Below, in pieces: positions 9,949 to 19,015 of a stretch of DNA of 64,000 nucleotides. This stretch comes from Actinomadura sp. GC306 (GTDB lineage: Bacteria; Actinomycetota; Actinomycetes; Streptosporangiales; Streptosporangiaceae). A program made the position numbers and the translations under genes. The DNA lies in the NCBI RefSeq assembly GCF_004348665.1, contig NZ_SMKM01000005.1, forward strand, positions 1 through 64,000, in the 5' to 3' direction. Under the pieces are notes generated by a model. The model did not search any database. It was given only the letters and a program-made list of their open reading frames with translations, and was not told the DNA's origin. Position 1 is the stretch's first letter; each line of letters begins with the position of its first letter.

Positions 9949-12018
9949 ATGAGCCGATACCGCTACGGCGCCTACGAGGACGGGCCCGATCCGCTGGCCC
10001 CGCCCTACGACGTCCGCGACGCCCTCGACGCGATGGGCGACTCGGTGCTCGACGGCACCCGCCCGGACGAGGCGCTGCGGGACCTGCTCCGGCGCGGCCT
10101 CCGGGACGCGCAGGGCCGCCTGCCGGACGTGCGGGGGCTCGACGACATGCTCCGCCAGGTGCGCGAGCGCCGCCGCGCGCTGCGCGACCGGGGCCGCCTC
10201 GACGGGACGCTGGAGGAGGCGCGGGCGCTGCTGGACACCGCGATCGGGCAGGAGCGGGCCGAGCTGTTCCCCGACCCGAGCGACGAGGCGCGGCTGCGGG
10301 AGGCGGAGCTGGACACGCTGCCGTCCGACACGTCCCAGGCGATCCGGCGGCTGTCGGACTACGAGTGGCGCTCGGACGCGGCCCGGGAGACGTTCGAGCG
10401 GCTGAAGGACCTGCTGCGCCGCGAGGTGCTCGACGCGCAGTTCCAGGGCATGAAGCAGGCCCTGGCGAACCAGGACCCCGCCGCCATGGAGCGCGTCAAG
10501 AACATGATGGGCGCGCTGAACGAGATGCTCGACCGCGACGCGCGCGGCGAGCACACCCAGGAGGACTTCGACCGGTTCATGGAGGAGTACGGGGACATGT
10601 TCCCCGACGCTCCGCAGAACCTGGAGGAGCTGGTCGACTCCCTCGCCCGCCGCGCCGCGGCGATGGACCGGCTGCTCGCCTCGCTCAGCCCGGAGCAGCG
10701 CGCGGAGCTGGCCGGGCTGATGGAGCAGGCCATGCAGGACGCGGGCCTCGCCATGGAGATGACCCGGCTCGGCGACGCGCTGCGCACCCGCCGTCCCGAC
10801 CTCGGCTGGGGCCGCGCGGAGCAGATGAGCGGCGAGGACCCGCTCGGCATGGGCGACGCCACCACCGCGCTCGCCGAGCTCGCCGACCTCAGCGAGCTGG
10901 AGGCGGCCCTCGGGCAGGACTACCCGGGCGCCCGGCTCGACGACATCGACGAGGACGCCGTCCGCCGCGCGCTCGGCCGGCAGGCCGTCGACGACCTGGC
11001 GGCGCTGCGCCGCATCGAGGCGGAGCTGGAGCGGCAGGGCTACCTGCGCCGCAACCGCGGCAAGCTGGAGCTGACGCCGAAGGCGGTGCGGCGGCTCGGC
11101 GAGACGGCGCTGCGCCGGGTGTTCGCGCAGCTCACGACCGGCCGGCAGGGCGACCACGACCAGCGGGACGCGGGCCAGGCGGGCGAGCTGACCGGCGCGA
11201 GCCGGGAGTGGCGGTTCGGCGACGAGCAGCCGCTCGACGTCGTCCGGACGGTGAGCAACGCGATCCGCCGCAGCGCCATGGAGGGCGGCGTGCGGCCCGC
11301 CGGCCCGCCGGCGTCCGCCACCCTGAAGCTTGTGGAGCCGGCGCCCCCCGATACCGGCGGCGCCGGATCGCGCCCGGGGCTGGAACCCGGCGGGGTGCGG
11401 CTGGGCGTGGACGACTTCGAGGTGCACGAGACCGAGCGCCGCACGGGCGCGGCGGTGTGCCTGCTGGTCGACCTGTCGTACTCGATGGTGCTGCGCGGGA
11501 CGTGGGCGGTCGCCAAGCAGACCACGCTCGCCCTCCACACCCTCGTGACCAGCAAGTTCCCGCAGGACGCCATCCAGATCATCGGGTTCTCCAACTACGC
11601 GCGGGTGCTGCACCCGACGGAGATGGCGGGCCTCGACTGGGACATGGTGCAGGGCACCAACCTGCACCACGCCCTGATGATCGCCGGGCGGCACCTGGAC
11701 CGGCACCCTGACTTCGAGCCGATCGTCCTCGTCGTCACCGACGGGGAGCCGACCGCGCACCTGCGCCCGGACGGCCGCTCGCTGTTCGACTACCCGCCGT
11801 CCACCGACACCCTCGTCCTCACGCTCGCCGAGGTCGACAAGATGACCCGGCGGGGCGCCTGCATGAACTTCTTCATGCTCGCCGAGGACCGGCGCCTCGT
11901 GTCGTTCGTGGAGGAGGTCGCGCGGCGCAACGGCGGCCGCGTCTTCGCGCCGGACGCCGACCGGCTCGGCGAGTACGTCGTCAGCGACTACCTCCGGGTG
12001 CGGCGCGCCCGCCGCTAG
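9949..12018 (+). CDS. VWA (von Willebrand factor A) domain protein
   Basis: A 689-aa partner of the upstream ATPase. Residues about 30-330 are mostly helical, Arg/Glu/Leu-rich and likely coiled; residues about 340-400 contain a winged-helix-like stretch (LRRIEAELERQGYLRRNRGKLELTPKAVRRLG). The C-terminal VWA domain (about 490-680) has the metal-ion-dependent adhesion site DLSYS (DxSxS) in LLVDLSYSMVLRG, a Thr in the second MIDAS loop region (QGTNLHHAL), and VVTDGEPTAH for the third. All MIDAS elements look intact. ATG 9949 has a GAGGAGA ribosome-binding site (gcgaggagattcg). No signal peptide, so it is cytoplasmic. The context supports an AAA-VWA chaperone-like pair; the client is unknown. Confidence 0.88.
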   Translation: MSRYRYGAYEDGPDPLAPPYDVRDALDAMGDSVLDGTRPDEALRDLLRRGLRDAQGRLPDVRGLDDMLRQVRERRRALRDRGRLDGTLEEARALLDTAIGQERAELFPDPSDEARLREAELDTLPSDTSQAIRRLSDYEWRSDAARETFERLKDLLRREVLDAQFQGMKQALANQDPAAMERVKNMMGALNEMLDRDARGEHTQEDFDRFMEEYGDMFPDAPQNLEELVDSLARRAAAMDRLLASLSPEQRAELAGLMEQAMQDAGLAMEMTRLGDALRTRRPDLGWGRAEQMSGEDPLGMGDATTALAELADLSELEAALGQDYPGARLDDIDEDAVRRALGRQAVDDLAALRRIEAELERQGYLRRNRGKLELTPKAVRRLGETALRRVFAQLTTGRQGDHDQRDAGQAGELTGASREWRFGDEQPLDVVRTVSNAIRRSAMEGGVRPAGPPASATLKLVEPAPPDTGGAGSRPGLEPGGVRLGVDDFEVHETERRTGAAVCLLVDLSYSMVLRGTWAVAKQTTLALHTLVTSKFPQDAIQIIGFSNYARVLHPTEMAGLDWDMVQGTNLHHALMIAGRHLDRHPDFEPIVLVVTDGEPTAHLRPDGRSLFDYPPSTDTLVLTLAEVDKMTRRGACMNFFMLAEDRRLVSFVEEVARRNGGRVFAPDADRLGEYVVSDYLRVRRARR

Positions 12019-12045
12019 CGGGGCGGAGGGTTTAGGGTCGGCGTC

Positions 12046-12603
12046 ATGTCGACCTCCGACCACCTCCTGCTGTTCCTGCACATCGGGTTCGCGATCTTCA
12101 CGCTGGGGCCGCTGACCGCCGCGACCATGTCCACCCCGCGCTACATCCGCAGGCGCAACGTGGTCGTGCTGCGGTACCTGCACCGCGTCACACAGATCTA
12201 CGGGGTCACCAGCCTGGGGATCTTCCTGTTCGGGCTGCTGCTCGCCCAGGGCGACCTGGCGGAGGTGTGGCTGTCGGTGTCGATGACGCTGTTCGTCGTC
12301 GCGCTGGTGCTGCTGCTGATCGTCGAGCGCGACCAGCGGAAGGCGGTGCACCTGCTGGAGGTCGCGGCCGAGAAGGAGGCCGCGGCGCCCCATGCCGAGC
12401 CCGCCGCAGCTGACACGAAGGTCGCCGGCAAGGACGCCGGGGACGGCGCGGACACCGGTAAGGACACCGGCGAGGAGCCGCCCGCCGCCCGGCCGGCGGC
12501 GGACGACATCGCGCAGGTGGAGCGCGGCCGGATCGCCGCCATCTCCGGCGTGGTCGCGGTGATGTGGCTCGTGATCCTGCTGCTGATGGTCTGGAACGGC
12601 TGA
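12046..12603 (+). CDS. Integral membrane protein, DUF2269-like
   Basis: A 185-aa protein with four predicted membrane segments: LLLFLHIGFAIFTLGPLTAA near the start, VTSLGIFLFGLLLA, VSMTLFVVALVLLLIVE, and the C-terminal ISGVVAVMWLVILLLMVW. Between segments three and four lies a polar Ala/Asp/Lys/Glu-rich loop of about 60 residues with low complexity (GKDAGDGADTGKDTG). The layout resembles DUF2269 predicted membrane proteins, but the family assignment is by impression only. It starts 27 bp after the VWA gene on the same strand and probably belongs to that operon, perhaps as the membrane anchor or client of the AAA-VWA pair. Confidence 0.7.
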   Translation: MSTSDHLLLFLHIGFAIFTLGPLTAATMSTPRYIRRRNVVVLRYLHRVTQIYGVTSLGIFLFGLLLAQGDLAEVWLSVSMTLFVVALVLLLIVERDQRKAVHLLEVAAEKEAAAPHAEPAAADTKVAGKDAGDGADTGKDTGEEPPAARPAADDIAQVERGRIAAISGVVAVMWLVILLLMVWNG

Positions 12604-12606
12604 CCC

Positions 12607-12648
12607 GCGCCGGTCACCCCGCGCCGGTCACCCTGTGCCGGTCACCCG
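12607..12648. repeat. 14-bp tandem repeat at a convergent junction
   Basis: Three consecutive units of GCGCCGGTCACCCC or a close variant (12607-12620, 12621-12634, 12635-12648) lie between the converging ends of the DUF2269-like gene and the alpha/beta hydrolase gene. No strong hairpin is present. Confidence 0.65.
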
Positions 12649-12657
12649 GTCCGGGGG

Positions 12658-13752
12658 TCACCCAGGTCCGGGCGTCAGGCGCTCCTTGAGCCAGGCGACG
12701 ATCGTCGGGTAGGTCTTGTCCCCGGCCAGCAGCCCGGAGGCGTGCATGTCGCCCTCCAGGCTCTTGACCGTCGCCGGGACGCCCGCGGCGCGCAGCGCGC
12801 TCGCCAGCCCGTTGCTGTGCGAGATCGGCACGAAGTCGCCGGCCGTGTGCATGAGCAGCATCGGCGCGTCGCCCGTCGAGGCGTGCGACGCGGAGTTCGC
12901 GTCCTCCAGCTTCGCGACGCACTCCTCGTCGGCGGAGACGTCCGGGGCGCAGTTCAGGAGCGCGGTCACCGCGCCCCGAAGCTTCCGCTGGCTCGGCGTG
13001 GCGGCCGGCTTGCCGCCGTCGTGGTACGCGAGCGACGGGCTGGTCACCGGCGACAGCGCGACCACGCCGCGGACCTGGGCGGAGCCCGTCCCGAACGTGC
13101 CGAGCTGGGTGGCGAGGTGCCCGCCGGACGAGGCGCCGACCACGGCGACGCGCCGCGGGTCGAGGTTCCACCGCCGGGCGTTGTCCTTGAGGAACGCGAG
13201 CGCGGACAGGGCGTCGTCGCGCTGCGCCGGCCACTGCGCCCGCGGCGCGAGCCGGTAGTTCGCCGACAGGACGACGAACCCCTCCTCGGTCAGCCGGCGC
13301 GCGAAGTACTTCCAGCCGCCCTTGTCGCCGTGCAGCCAGTACCCGCCGTGCAGGATCAGCACGGCGGGACGCGGTGCCGTCCCCTGCTCGGTCTTGCGCC
13401 AGTAGACGTCGACCCGCTGGGCCCGGTCCTTGCCGTAGGCGTAGGTGCGCGCGCGGGGCAGCTCCGGGGTGACCATGACGGCCTCGGCGGAGACGGTCCC
13501 GTCGGTCGCACCGTCCGGCCGCGCCGGCTGCGACGTGCCGGACGTCGCCGGCCCCTGCGAATCGGGGGCACCGGAAGCCGGCGGGCCCTCGGGCGCCGTC
13601 GTCCCCTGCTCCCCGCCCGGCGAGGCGGGCGGCACCGGGCTGGACGCGGGCGGCGTCGGCACCGGCGAGGTCGCCTGGGCGCCTACCGGCACCGCCACGG
13701 CGGAGACACACGTCGCGGCGAACGCCGCCCCACAGACCAGAACTTTGCGCAC
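12658..13752 (-). CDS. Secreted alpha/beta hydrolase (HSL/carboxylesterase type)
   Basis: A 364-aa predicted exported esterase/lipase. A basic start and hydrophobic core (KVLVCGAAFAATCVSAVAV) form a signal peptide, followed by about 70 residues of Ser/Pro/Gly/Thr linker. The hydrolase domain begins near residue 95: oxyanion-hole motif LILHGGYW (HGG), nucleophile elbow VVGASSGGHLA (GxSxG), acid in LLMHTAGDFVPIS and the catalytic His in GDMHASGLL. The HGG motif places it with hormone-sensitive-lipase or BD-FAE-like esterases. The start is GTG 13752 with an AAAGGGA RBS. It converges with the VWA operon and sits directly downstream of metB on the same strand, 48 bp from the metB stop. Confidence 0.88.
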   Translation of the reverse strand: MRKVLVCGAAFAATCVSAVAVPVGAQATSPVPTPPASSPVPPASPGGEQGTTAPEGPPASGAPDSQGPATSGTSQPARPDGATDGTVSAEAVMVTPELPRARTYAYGKDRAQRVDVYWRKTEQGTAPRPAVLILHGGYWLHGDKGGWKYFARRLTEEGFVVLSANYRLAPRAQWPAQRDDALSALAFLKDNARRWNLDPRRVAVVGASSGGHLATQLGTFGTGSAQVRGVVALSPVTSPSLAYHDGGKPAATPSQRKLRGAVTALLNCAPDVSADEECVAKLEDANSASHASTGDAPMLLMHTAGDFVPISHSNGLASALRAAGVPATVKSLEGDMHASGLLAGDKTYPTIVAWLKERLTPGPG

Positions 13753-13800
13753 CCCGGTCCCTTTCTTTACGCACCTGGCGCGCCGAGTATAGAGGCTTGA

Positions 13801-14958
13801 TCAAGTGCCGTGGGCGAGAGCCCGCTCAAGATCCCGCAGAAGATCGGTGACGTCCTCGATCCCGACCGAGAGCCGCACCAGGTCGGCAGGAACCTCCAGC
13901 GGCGACCCGGCGGCCGACGCGTGCGTCATCCGCCCCGGGTGCTCGATCAGCGACTCCACCCCGCCGAGCGACTCGCCCAGCGTGAACAGCTTCGTCGCCT
14001 CGCAGACCCGGACGGCCGCCTCCTCCGACTCCATCCGGAACGAGACCATGCCGCCGAACGCCTTCATCTGCTTGGCGGCGACGTCGTGCCCGGGGTGGCC
14101 GGGCAGCCCCGGGTAGAGGACCTCCCGGACCGCCGCGTGCCGCTCCAGCATCTCCACGATCCGCTCCGCGTTCGCGCAGTGCCGGTCCATCCGGACGCCG
14201 AGCGTCTTGATCCCGCGCAGGGTCAGCCAGGCGTCGAACGGGCCCGCGACGGCGCCCATCGCGTTCTGGTGGAACGCCAGCCGCTCCCCCAGCTCCGCGT
14301 CCGACACGATCAGCGCGCCGCCGACGACGTCGGAGTGGCCGCCGATGTACTTGGTGGTCGAGTGGACGACCACGTCCGCGCCGAGTTCGAGCGGGCGCTG
14401 CAGGTAGGGCGAGGCGAAGGTGTTGTCGACGACGAGCAGCGCGCCCGCGTCGTGGGCGACGGCCGCCAGCGCCGCGATGTCGGCGATGCCGAGCAGCGGG
14501 TTCGTCGGCGTCTCCAGCCAGATGATCTTCGTCTGCGGGCCGACCGCGGCCCGCACCGCCTCGATGTCCCCCAGCGGTACCGGGTCGAACGCCACGCCCC
14601 AGGGCTCGGCCACCTTCGCGAACAGCCGGTAGGTGCCGCCGTAGGCGTCGTTCGGGATGACCACGTGGTCACCTGGGCGGCAGACCGCGCGCAGCAGCGC
14701 GTCCTCGGCGGCGAGCCCGGACGCGAACGCCAGCCCGCGGACGCCGCTCTCCACCTCGGCGAGGCACGTCTCCAGAGCGGTCCGGGTCGGGTTCGCCGAC
14801 CGGGAGTACTCGTAGCCGCCGCGCAGGCCGCCGATGCCGTCCTGCTTGTACGTGGAGACCTGGTAGATCGGCTTCACGACCGCACCCGTGGTGGGGTCGG
14901 GTTCCTGCCCGGCGTGGACGGCCAGGGTCTCGAAGCCTCGCTGAACGTCGTTGTCCAT
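13801..14958 (-). CDS. metB: Cystathionine gamma-synthase
   Basis: PLP enzyme of the Cys/Met metabolism family, expected to join cysteine to an activated homoserine to make cystathionine in methionine synthesis. The 385-aa protein has the internal-aldimine lysine in DVVVHSTTKYIGGHSDVVGG, the cofactor-stacking region near YGGTYRLF, and LVVDNTFASPYLQRP with the PLP-binding Asp. The C-terminal SLGGVESLIEHPGRMTHAS is characteristic. Closely related cystathionine gamma-lyases share these motifs; the methionine-side call is favoured by the actinobacterial neighbourhood with cbs. ATG 14958 is chosen over the frame extending to 15051 because the protein aligns from MDNDVQRGFETLAVHAGQ and a -10 box fits a leaderless start. 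Confidence 0.88.
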   Translation of the reverse strand: MDNDVQRGFETLAVHAGQEPDPTTGAVVKPIYQVSTYKQDGIGGLRGGYEYSRSANPTRTALETCLAEVESGVRGLAFASGLAAEDALLRAVCRPGDHVVIPNDAYGGTYRLFAKVAEPWGVAFDPVPLGDIEAVRAAVGPQTKIIWLETPTNPLLGIADIAALAAVAHDAGALLVVDNTFASPYLQRPLELGADVVVHSTTKYIGGHSDVVGGALIVSDAELGERLAFHQNAMGAVAGPFDAWLTLRGIKTLGVRMDRHCANAERIVEMLERHAAVREVLYPGLPGHPGHDVAAKQMKAFGGMVSFRMESEEAAVRVCEATKLFTLGESLGGVESLIEHPGRMTHASAAGSPLEVPADLVRLSVGIEDVTDLLRDLERALAHGT

Positions 14959-14965
14959 GGGTACG

Positions 14966-14971
14966 AGGCTA
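14966..14971 (-). promoter_or_regulatory. Candidate -10 box of metB (leaderless)
   Basis: On the minus strand, TAGCCT lies seven bases before the metB ATG, so the transcript would begin at or next to the start codon. A TTCAGG sixteen bases further upstream is a poor -35 candidate. The AGGAGG-like string in this region is too far from the ATG to serve as its RBS. Confidence 0.4.
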
Positions 14972-15127
14972 TCCGCCCCGCTCCCCTCCTGAAGGATGAG
15001 GCTCTCCACCGGAGGTATCAGCCCGCATTTCGGCGCAGCGGGTGACCCCAAGGCGCCGGGGGATCTCTACCGTTTTAGAGGTACTCAGCAATCTCGACCT
15101 CCCCCCGTCTCTGGATAAGGAAACCCC

Positions 15128-17284
15128 ATGTTCGCTCGGCTCGCGCGCTTCGTCGTGAGACACCCGTGGTGGACGATCGCGGCCTGGCTCGCGGCCGCGA
15201 TCGTCATCATCGCCTTCTCCCCCAAGCTGTCCACCGAGTCGGACCAGGGCGAGTTCCTGCCGTCCGGATACGAGTCGGTCCAGGCCATCGAGCTCGCCGA
15301 GAAGGCGTTCCCCGAGCAGGCGGACATGTCCGCGCTGATCGTGGTGCAGCGCTCCGACGGCGGGAAGCTCACCCCAGCCGACAACGCCAAGGTCGCCGAG
15401 GCGGCCAAGGGCCTGTCGGCCAAGACCTACCCGACGGTCAAGGGCTTCCTCACCAGCCCCGAGTCGATCGCCCCGAACGGGTCCATCCAGCTGATCACCG
15501 TGCCGATGGACATGGCGACCGGCGAGGAGGCCCAGCAGCAGAGCCAGGCGATCAAGGACATCCGCACCGAGCTGCCCAAGCAGCTCGGCGCCGGCCTTGA
15601 GGCGAAGGTCGGCGGCGAGGTCGCGATGTTCGTCGACAACGAGGACTCCTTCACCCAGTCCTTCATGCTCATCACCGTCGCGACCTTCGCGCTGATCATC
15701 GGGCTGATCCTGGTGATCTTCCGGGCGCCGCTGGCGGCGATCCTGCCGATCATCGTGATCATCGCGACCGAGCAGATGTCGATGGGGCTGATCGGCACGG
15801 CGTCCAAGCTGCTGGACTTCACCGGCGACGACAGCCTGCAGATCATCCTGACGATCGTGATGTTCGGCGTCGGCGCCGACTACTACCTGTTCCTGCTGTT
15901 CCGCTACCGGGAGCGGCTGCGCGCCGGCGAGGACCGCAAGACCGCGCTCATCTCCGCCGTGGAGCGGGTCGGCGAGGTCATCACCTCCGCCGCCGCCGCG
16001 ATCGCGGTCACCTTCATGGTGCTGATGCTGGCGTCCTTCGGGATCTTCGCCGCGTGGGGCCCGTCGCTGGCCATCGGCGTCGTGGTGATGGGCATCACGT
16101 CGCTGACGCTGTTCCCCGCCATCCTGTCGCTGGTCGGCCCCGCGGTGTTCTGGCCGTCGAAGTCCTGGAAGAAGCAGCCGAAGGGCACCACCGCGGCGAA
16201 GCTCGGCGGGCTGGTCGGGCGGCGCCCGGCCGCGGTCGCCCTCGGCGCCGGGGTCCTGCTGGTCGCGCTCGCGTCCGGCGCGGTCAACTTCAAGTCCGAC
16301 TACGACTTCCAGTCCAGCTTCCCGAAGGACACCGAGTCCGCCCTCGCCACCGAGGACCTGAAGAAGGGCTTCCCGGCCGGGCAGACCACGCCGGTCGAGG
16401 TCATGATCCAGTCCACCGGCGGGCAGCCGCTCGACAAGGCCGAGCTGGACGCCTGGGGGCAGCAGGCCAAGTCGCTGCCCGGCGTCGGCGGCGTCCAGCC
16501 CGCCGTGATCAGCCAGGCCGACCCGACCATCGGCCAGGTGAACCTGGTGCTGAACGGCAACCCGGTCGACAACGACTCGATCAACCACGTCAAGAACGAG
16601 CTCGGGCCGGCCGTCCACGACATCGCGCCCGCGGGCACCGAGGTGTTCGTCGGCGGCGAGACCGCGATCTACAGCGACATCAACCGCGTCGTGAACCGCG
16701 ACCTGTCGGTGATCCTGCCGGTCGCCGGGGTGCTCATCGCGCTGATCCTGCTGGCGCTGCTGCGCTCCGTCGTCGCCCCGCTGTACCTGGTCCCGGCGGT
16801 GCTGCTCGGCTTCGCCGCGACGCTCGGCTCGGCGGTGTACGTCTTCCAGGGGCTGCTCGGCCAGCCCGGGGAGGTCTTCCACCTGCCGATCATGCTGTAT
16901 CTCTTCGTGCTGGCCATCGGGACGGACTACAACATCCTGATGACCGCGCGGCTGCGCGAGGAGGCCAAGGAGGGCCACGAGCCGCGCAAGGCCGCCGCGC
17001 TGGCGGTCGAGCACGGCGGCCCGACGGTCGCCGCGGCCGGGCTGATCCTCGCCGGGACGTTCTCGGTGATGCTGCTGGCCAGTGTGTCGATGCTGCAGCA
17101 GATGGGCTTCTCCATCGCGCTCGGGATCGCGCTGTCGGCCTTCGTGATGGCGATCTTCCTGGTGCCGGGCGTCACGGCGCTGCTGGGCCGCAAGGCGTGG
17201 TGGCCCGGACACGGCGCCGACGCGAAGCAGGCGCCGAAGGCCGCCGACACGCAGGAGGACCTCACCCCGACCGGGGCCCGGTGA
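15128..17284 (+). CDS. MMPL/RND family transporter
   Basis: A 718-aa exporter of the MmpL-like RND superfamily. It has the expected duplicated topology: one membrane helix near residue 15, an extracytoplasmic domain (about 40-170), five helices (about 175-330), helix seven near residue 368, a second extracytoplasmic domain (about 385-520), then five more helices to about 690. The first repeat contains the FGVGADYYLFLLFRYRE motif and the second AIGTDYNILMTARLREEA, the GxDY elements associated with proton relay. The length is short compared with mycobacterial MmpL (about 950 aa), matching the Streptomyces/Bacillus YdfJ type. Substrate is unknown; lipids, pigments or drugs are typical. ATG 15128 has an AAGGAAA RBS. 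The gene stands alone and ends at a double hairpin. Confidence 0.9.
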   Translation: MFARLARFVVRHPWWTIAAWLAAAIVIIAFSPKLSTESDQGEFLPSGYESVQAIELAEKAFPEQADMSALIVVQRSDGGKLTPADNAKVAEAAKGLSAKTYPTVKGFLTSPESIAPNGSIQLITVPMDMATGEEAQQQSQAIKDIRTELPKQLGAGLEAKVGGEVAMFVDNEDSFTQSFMLITVATFALIIGLILVIFRAPLAAILPIIVIIATEQMSMGLIGTASKLLDFTGDDSLQIILTIVMFGVGADYYLFLLFRYRERLRAGEDRKTALISAVERVGEVITSAAAAIAVTFMVLMLASFGIFAAWGPSLAIGVVVMGITSLTLFPAILSLVGPAVFWPSKSWKKQPKGTTAAKLGGLVGRRPAAVALGAGVLLVALASGAVNFKSDYDFQSSFPKDTESALATEDLKKGFPAGQTTPVEVMIQSTGGQPLDKAELDAWGQQAKSLPGVGGVQPAVISQADPTIGQVNLVLNGNPVDNDSINHVKNELGPAVHDIAPAGTEVFVGGETAIYSDINRVVNRDLSVILPVAGVLIALILLALLRSVVAPLYLVPAVLLGFAATLGSAVYVFQGLLGQPGEVFHLPIMLYLFVLAIGTDYNILMTARLREEAKEGHEPRKAAALAVEHGGPTVAAAGLILAGTFSVMLLASVSMLQQMGFSIALGIALSAFVMAIFLVPGVTALLGRKAWWPGHGADAKQAPKAADTQEDLTPTGAR

Positions 17285-17303
17285 CGCCGGGACCCCCATA
17301 GAC

Positions 17304-17408
17304 GCCGGGTCGCGGAGCCGGCCAGACACGCCGCCCACCGGGCGGCTCCGCGACCCGGCACCCTCGTAGGGGAAGCGCCGGAGACCAGCACGGTCTCCGG
17401 CGCTTCCC
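17304..17408. terminator. Two consecutive strong hairpins
   Basis: Hairpin 1 pairs 17304-17320 with 17343-17359 (17 bp, perfect, 22-nt loop). Hairpin 2 pairs 17370-17386 with 17392-17408 (17 bp, 5-nt loop) and is followed by TTTG. They separate the plus-strand MMPL gene from the converging cbs gene and should stop transcription both ways. Confidence 0.85.
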
Positions 17409-17445
17409 TTTGCGGTTGTGCGCGTCCTTTCGCGGCCCTCCCGCG

Positions 17446-18828
17446 TCAGCTCGCGGACAGGAACGCGAGGAGGTCCTGGCGGGTGACGAGTCCCTTGGGC
17501 TTGCCGTCCACGAGCACGACGGCCGCGCCGGACTTCTGCAGCACGCCCACCGCCTCGCTCACCGGCTCCCCGGACCCGAGCGTCGGCAGCGGCGGGGACA
17601 TGTGCCGCTCCACGGGCTCGGCCAGCTTGCCGCGCTCCCCGACGAGGATGTCGAGCAGGTCCCGCTCCCGCACCGAGCCGACCACCTCGGCGGCCATGAC
17701 CGGCGGCTCCTCCTTCATCACCGGGAGCTGCGACACCTCGTACTCGCGCATGATCGAGATCGCGGTCTCCACGCTCTCGTGCGGGTGGACGTGCACGAAC
17801 TCCGGCAGCGTCCGGCCCTTGCGGGTGAGCACCTCGCCCACCCGGGCCTCCTCGGTGGACGGGATGAGGAAGCCGTAGTCCGCCATCCACTCGTCGTTGA
17901 AGATCTTGGTGAGGTAGCCGCGGCCGCCGTCCGGCAGCAGCACCACGATCACCGCGTCCGGCTCGGCTCGCGCGGCGACGCGCAGCGCGGCGACGACCGC
18001 CATCCCGCAGGACCCGCCGACCAGCAGCGCCTCCTCGCGGGCCAGCCGCCGGGTCATGTTGAACGAGTCCTTGTCGGACACCGCGATGATCTCGTCGCAG
18101 ATGTCCCGGTCGTAGGTCTCGGGCCAGATGTCCTCGCCGACGCCCTCGACCAGGTAGGGCCGGCCCGTCCCGCCGGAGTACACCGATCCCTCGGGGTCCG
18201 CGCCGATGATCCGCACCCGGCCGCCGGAGACCTCCTTGAGGTACCGGCCGGTGCCGCTGATCGTGCCGCCGGTGCCGATGCCCGCGACGAAGTGCGTGAT
18301 GCGCCCCTCGGTCTGCTCCCAGATCTCCGGCCCGGTGGTCTCGTAGTGCGACCGCGGGTTCTCCTGGTTGGTGTACTGGTTCGGCTTCCACGCGCCGGGG
18401 ATCTCCGCGGCCAGCCGGTCCGACACCGAGTAGTACGACTCGGGGTGCTCGGGCGAGACCGCAGACGGGCAGACCACGACCTCCGCGCCGTACGCGCGCA
18501 GCACGTCGATCTTGTCCCTGGAGACCTTGTCCGGGCAGACGAAGACGCAGCGGTAGCCGCGCTGCTGCGCCACGATGGCGAGCCCGACCCCGGTGTTGCC
18601 GGACGTCGGCTCGACGATCACGCCGTTCGGGCGCAGCTCGCCGGAGCGCTCGGCCGCGTCGATCATGCGGACCGCGATGCGGTCCTTCACCGAGCCGCCG
18701 GGATTGAAGTACTCCACCTTGGCGAGCACCTGCGGCCGCCCCTCGGCCGTGCCCCCGTCGGTCACCTTGCGCAGCCGAACGAGGGGGGTGTTGCCCATCA
18801 GTTCGACGAGCGAGTCGTGTACGTGCAC
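17446..18828 (-). CDS. cbs: Cystathionine beta-synthase
   Basis: PLP enzyme condensing serine and homocysteine to cystathionine, the first step of reverse transsulfuration. The 460-aa protein has an N-terminal fold-type II catalytic domain with LMGNTPLVRL, the PLP lysine in NPGGSVKDRIAVRM, SGNTGVGLA and the phosphate loop GIGTGGTISGTGRYLKE; residues about 335-455 hold two CBS repeats that in eukaryotes bind S-adenosylmethionine. The order matches actinobacterial Cbs. GTG 18828 is chosen because it precedes HVHDSLVELMGNTPL, where the family begins, and has AAGGA upstream; the frame continues to 18999 without support. Together with metB about 2.5 kb away it would connect methionine and cysteine pools. 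Confidence 0.9.
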   Translation of the reverse strand: MHVHDSLVELMGNTPLVRLRKVTDGGTAEGRPQVLAKVEYFNPGGSVKDRIAVRMIDAAERSGELRPNGVIVEPTSGNTGVGLAIVAQQRGYRCVFVCPDKVSRDKIDVLRAYGAEVVVCPSAVSPEHPESYYSVSDRLAAEIPGAWKPNQYTNQENPRSHYETTGPEIWEQTEGRITHFVAGIGTGGTISGTGRYLKEVSGGRVRIIGADPEGSVYSGGTGRPYLVEGVGEDIWPETYDRDICDEIIAVSDKDSFNMTRRLAREEALLVGGSCGMAVVAALRVAARAEPDAVIVVLLPDGGRGYLTKIFNDEWMADYGFLIPSTEEARVGEVLTRKGRTLPEFVHVHPHESVETAISIMREYEVSQLPVMKEEPPVMAAEVVGSVRERDLLDILVGERGKLAEPVERHMSPPLPTLGSGEPVSEAVGVLQKSGAAVVLVDGKPKGLVTRQDLLAFLSAS

Positions 18829-19015
18829 CGCGACATCCTTGTCGGTCAGTATGCCGATCTGAGCGTTGCGCCCCTGGTCGGCCCGCATTTCGTACGGGCC
18901 GCGCCGGACGCGGGTCCGGTCGGACCCCCGCTTCGACGGTAGCCGAGAGCGGAGACCGCAGGCATCAACGGCGGGGCCCGCGGGTAGAAACCAGATCACG
19001 GAGGGTCAGCGACGC

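Noticed and set aside
8439-12018. True magnesium or cobalt chelatase
   Set aside because: The ATPase-VWA pair resembles ChlI/ChlD but no ChlH/CobN subunit or tetrapyrrole genes are present.
14969-18391. 1140-codon open frame on the minus strand
   Set aside because: It runs antisense to the MMPL transporter and across cbs in another frame; Arg/Asp/His-rich composition and no family pattern mark it as a GC-codon shadow.
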